Part shown: positions 7,322 to 8,687 of the stretch, piece by piece | Numbering within the stretch: position 1 is the stretch's first letter | How the letters are laid out: each line of letters starts with the position of its first letter | Source of the DNA: an uncultured Pseudomonadota bacterium | Lineage (GTDB): Bacteria; Pseudomonadota; Alphaproteobacteria; RF32; CAG-239 | Direction: 5' to 3' | Assembly: GCA_949295395.1 (NCBI GenBank) | Contig: CASFLB010000076.1 | Span: 1-8,687 of the forward strand | DNA: 8,687 bases | The notes under the pieces: model-generated | Told to the model about the DNA's origin: nothing | Seen by the model: only the letters and a program-made list of their open reading frames with translations | Database searches by the model: none | Program-made: the position numbers and the translations under genes

Positions 7322-8014
7322 ATGGGAAAACAAAATATTTTGGCAGTCCTCGTGGCTGTTATCGCCAGCTTATTTATTTCAGTAAACGCCTCTGCACAGT
7401 CGTCTGACGACTGCCTGATGGCACAGTATCTGAAAATCTCCGCAAAGGTCGGCAACGGCCCGTTCACGGAGGTCATGAAAGACGGTGTTGCCACTTACTA
7501 CAGGCGCACTGGCTGGTATATGGGCCTCAACGGCGGCATTAACGCCTTGAAGGTCAATGGCAAAAATTCAATCAACCCGACTGGAGCTATCTCTGTTGGG
7601 CATGAATTTAAGCACTGGCACGCGGAGTTCCGCGGGGGTGCGACCCAGTTTGAATATCTGGGGAACAAAAAAATTGGTCTTGTAACTGACCTCGGTGTGT
7701 ATTACGACTTCCTCCCGGCTAAGGGACGGAATTGGAACATATACGCCGGCGTGTTCGCAGGCTATCAACACATTAAATTCAAATATGTGATTGAAGACTG
7801 CAACACCACGGTTGAGATTCCATATAAAGGAAACTCGTTCCGTTACGGTGCAGAACTGGGTATAACCAAACAAATCCATTACACCAATTCAATTGGTGTT
7901 TATGGACGAGTCTTCTCCTACAAATACAATGCAGGAGAAAAAGAATACAACCCAGTTGTCTGTGAGGTCGGTTTGAAATTGACTTTTGGCCTCAACCGCA
8001 AGGTAAGGCTATAA
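7322..8014 (+). CDS. Small outer-membrane beta-barrel protein
   Basis: A 230-aa protein with a clear signal peptide: basic start, hydrophobic core (6-20) and an ASA-Q cleavage site after residue 25. The mature part alternates polar and aromatic residues in strand-like stretches, such as WYMGLNGGINAL, WHAEFRGGATQFEYL, IGLVTDLGVYYDFL, WNIYAGVFAGYQHIKF, SFRYGAELGI and SIGVYGRVFSYKY. It ends in EVGLKLTFGL followed by a short basic tail (NRKVRL). This pattern and length fit an eight-stranded OmpA/OmpX-type outer-membrane barrel; no family name can be given. Three cysteines remain in the mature chain. The gene follows the lipoprotein by 83 bp, so a shared surface role is likely. No Shine-Dalgarno precedes the start; the upstream ATAAATCAAA and A-run resemble those of the lipoprotein gene. 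Confidence 0.75.
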   Translation: MGKQNILAVLVAVIASLFISVNASAQSSDDCLMAQYLKISAKVGNGPFTEVMKDGVATYYRRTGWYMGLNGGINALKVNGKNSINPTGAISVGHEFKHWHAEFRGGATQFEYLGNKKIGLVTDLGVYYDFLPAKGRNWNIYAGVFAGYQHIKFKYVIEDCNTTVEIPYKGNSFRYGAELGITKQIHYTNSIGVYGRVFSYKYNAGEKEYNPVVCEVGLKLTFGLNRKVRL

Positions 8015-8028
8015 TATAATTATACGAA

Positions 8029-8066
8029 GTGAAGCGGAGGACCCAAGCCCCCGCTTCACGACTTTT
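8029..8066 (+). terminator. Terminator of the lipoprotein-barrel operon
   Basis: GTGAAGCGG (8029-8037) pairs with CCGCTTCAC (8051-8059). After one A-C mismatch GG pairs with CC, around the loop ACCCAAG. A TTTT follows at 8063-8066, with longer T-runs at 8078-8085 and 8096-8103. Only 14 bp separate the stem from the barrel stop codon. This is the strongest rho-independent terminator in the window. Confidence 0.8.
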
Positions 8067-8103
8067 AAATCAAAGCTTTTTTTTTAAATCAAAGCTTTTT
8101 TTT
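8063..8103. repeat. Duplicated 19-bp T-tract segment
   Basis: AAATCAAAGC followed by eight or nine T occurs twice with a 19-bp period (8067-8085 and 8086-8103), directly after the terminator stem. It adds two more T-runs behind the hairpin and may strengthen termination. AAATCAAA also appears just before both upstream start codons (near 4013-4020 and 7303-7310). Confidence 0.75.
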
Positions 8104-8120
8104 CAAAGACAACATCAAAT

Positions 8121-8150
8121 AAAAGTTCTTCGACCATTATACAAACTTTT
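8121..8150. repeat. Possible deleted remnant of the palindromic element
   Basis: AAAAGTT (8121-8127) and AACTTTT (8144-8150) are inverted repeats matching the outer ends of the element at 228-351. The right-end 15-mer TTATACAAACTTTTC (8137-8151) is identical to 338-352. The usual long internal stems and conserved tip are missing, so this looks like an element that lost its centre. It ends 2 bp before the -35 box at 8153. Convergent similarity of AT-rich sequence cannot be excluded. Confidence 0.5.
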
Positions 8151-8152
8151 CC

Positions 8153-8181
8153 TTGCAAACTTTTTCTGAGCTGTTTATACT
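8153..8181 (+). promoter_or_regulatory. Sigma-70-type promoter for the structured RNA segment
   Basis: TTGCAA (8153-8158) and TATACT (8176-8181) are separated by exactly 17 bp, the ideal spacing. Transcription should begin near 8188, where the first perfect hairpin of the downstream segment starts. No gene with a ribosome binding site follows for over 300 bp, which favours a non-coding product or a long leader. Confidence 0.65.
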
Positions 8182-8187
8182 CTCTTT

Positions 8188-8328
8188 GTCGGTTAGAGGT
8201 AACCGACGGTGCCTCAAAAACACCTACATAATAATAAAATCCTCCGCTTGTATCGGGCGGAGTACCGCCAATATATTGAATAACGGTGACTGTATTATGT
8301 CAGTTTTTGAGCTCCGCCTGCCTTATTT
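8188..8328 (+). ncRNA. Candidate structured non-coding RNA, unrecognised
   Basis: The segment after the promoter folds into several stems. A 5' hairpin, GTCGGTT/AACCGAC (8188-8194/8201-8207), starts at the predicted first base. A long-range stem, CTCAAAAAC/GTTTTTGAG (8213-8221/8303-8311), encloses ACATAATA/TATTATGT (8226-8233/8293-8300). That encloses two hairpins: CTCCGC/GCGGAG (8242-8247/8257-8262) and TACCG/CGGTG (8263-8267/8284-8288). Outer bases 8207-8211 can pair with 8312-8316. Two competing pairings exist for 8256-8262: with CTCCGCC (8312-8318), and GGCGG with CCGCC (8265-8269). I do not recognise it as 6S, SRP, tmRNA, RNase P or a known riboswitch. The 3' end is undefined; the palindromic element at 8328-8451 could terminate it. 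It might instead be a long leader of the XRE gene. Confidence 0.5.
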
Positions 8329-8451
8329 AAATTGGGGAGAATGAGCCGAGTATTAGGCGTCAAGGGTGAGAAAAATTTTAGCGTACACAACAGTACGTGA
8401 ATTTTTCGAAACCCGCAGACAACACCCTAATCGGCCATTATACACAATTTA
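8328..8451. repeat. Fifth copy of the palindromic element
   Basis: A 124-bp copy with outer repeats TAAATTG (8328-8334) and CAATTTA (8445-8451). Inside these, GCCG pairs with CGGC, ATTAGG (8352-8357) with CCTAAT (8426-8431), GGGT with ACCC, and GAAAAATT (8370-8377) with AATTTTTC (8400-8407). The tip is CGTAC-ACAACA-GTACG-TGA (8382-8400). Left and right junction motifs (GGAGA..GAG and CCATTATACA) match the other copies, while most stem bases differ. It separates the RNA candidate from the XRE gene, and its right end overlaps the possible -35 region of that gene. Confidence 0.85.
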
Positions 8452-8477
8452 TGGCAGGCTTTGTTTTATTCTATAAT
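8449..8477 (+). promoter_or_regulatory. Probable promoter of the XRE gene
   Basis: TATAAT (8472-8477) is a perfect -10 box. The hexamer 17 bp upstream, TTATGG (8449-8454), is a poor -35, and its first three bases belong to the end of the palindromic element. Transcription would begin near 8484, leaving a leader of about 17 nt that contains the ribosome binding site. Confidence 0.55.
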
Positions 8478-8485
8478 TCAAACAA

Positions 8486-8494
8486 AAGGAGCTG
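8486..8494 (+). promoter_or_regulatory. Ribosome binding site of the XRE gene
   Basis: AAGGAGCTG lies with its GGAG core 9 nt before the ATG at 8501 and supports that start. It shares GGAGCTG with the ppdK site. Confidence 0.85.
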
Positions 8495-8500
8495 AAAAAA

Positions 8501-8687
8501 ATGGGAATAAAAAAAGAACAAATCATTTATTTAGAAGATAACCGAGCCGAAATCGGACAAAAGTTATATGAACTACGACAAGAACATAAATTAAGTATTG
8601 ATGACATCTCCAAACTAAGTGGATTATCACACCACCGAATTAAAAACGTTGAACAAGGAAAATCTTTTGGATTAAGACGCGTCGCCG
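8501..8687 (+). CDS. XRE-family helix-turn-helix protein (partial, 3' end outside window)
   Basis: Only the first 62 codons are present. Residues 17-60 fit the Cro/C1-type (XRE) DNA-binding fold: IGQKLYELRQEHKLS, then the helix-turn-helix SIDDISKLSGLSHHRIKNVEQGK, where the Leu-Ser-Gly-Leu turn and the Glu-Gln-Gly after the recognition helix are typical. A cytoplasmic DNA-binding regulator, or the DNA-binding half of a larger protein such as an antitoxin or phage-type repressor, is likely; what follows residue 62 is unknown. The gene has its own -10 box and strong ribosome binding site, so it is probably a separate unit from the operon ending at 8014. A helix-turn-helix protein at the N-terminus of a membrane protein (RodZ-like) cannot be excluded. 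Confidence 0.8.
   Translation, partial: MGIKKEQIIYLEDNRAEIGQKLYELRQEHKLSIDDISKLSGLSHHRIKNVEQGKSFGLRRVA

Noticed and set aside
8153..8344. 63-codon frame over the structured RNA segment
   Set aside because: The TTG start is the -35 box of the promoter, there is no ribosome site, and the internal ATG (8297) lies in a predicted stem. The 15-residue frame from 8297 was considered as a leader peptide but has no support.
8341..8400. Short frame starting ATG at 8341 after GGGGAG
   Set aside because: The GGGGAG is only one base from the ATG and the frame is simply the palindromic element read through to its conserved TGA.

Overview
The window looks like a piece of an AT-rich, gut-type alphaproteobacterial genome. 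The basis is modest: the pyruvate phosphate dikinase reads like alphaproteobacterial PPDK, and the two genes that look native (ppdK and the partial XRE regulator) both have a strong AGGAGCTG-type ribosome binding site. The taxonomic call is an inference from recognition, not from a search.

Layout: (1) Positions 1-558 hold no gene. They contain a tandem array of about three 120-bp palindromic units, a separate 12-bp hairpin, and a fourth diverged palindromic element whose right end stops 2 bp before the ppdK stop codon. (2) 559-3252, minus strand: ppdK, 897 aa, intact, with a perfect 21-bp internal duplication. (3) 3253-4025: a 773-bp divergent intergenic region with a leader hairpin, a possible ppdK promoter and a minus-strand terminator-like hairpin. 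(4) 4026-8014, plus strand: a two-gene operon. It encodes a 1070-aa predicted surface lipoprotein built of Ig-like-sized modules joined by acidic or Pro/Gly linkers, then a 230-aa outer-membrane beta-barrel protein. Both lack a Shine-Dalgarno sequence and start after an A-rich tract, and the lipoprotein signal looks like those of Bacteroidota, so acquisition from that phylum is plausible. (5) 8015-8150: operon terminator, duplicated T-tract and a possible remnant of the palindromic element. (6) 8153-8328: a good promoter followed by a segment that folds into a multi-stem RNA with competing pairings and no convincing ORF, a candidate new ncRNA. (7) 8328-8451: a fifth copy of the palindromic element. 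(8) 8501-8687: start of an XRE-family DNA-binding protein, cut by the window edge.

The two most interesting signals are these. First, the 122-128-nt palindromic family: five copies whose stems differ in sequence yet keep pairing by compensatory changes at several levels, while the tip (a 5-bp stem, a six-base loop beginning and ending in A, then TGA) is conserved. Second, the structured RNA candidate wedged between a remnant and a full copy of that element. The lipoprotein and barrel pair is an unrecognised cell-surface system. ppdK has no evident functional link with these neighbours.
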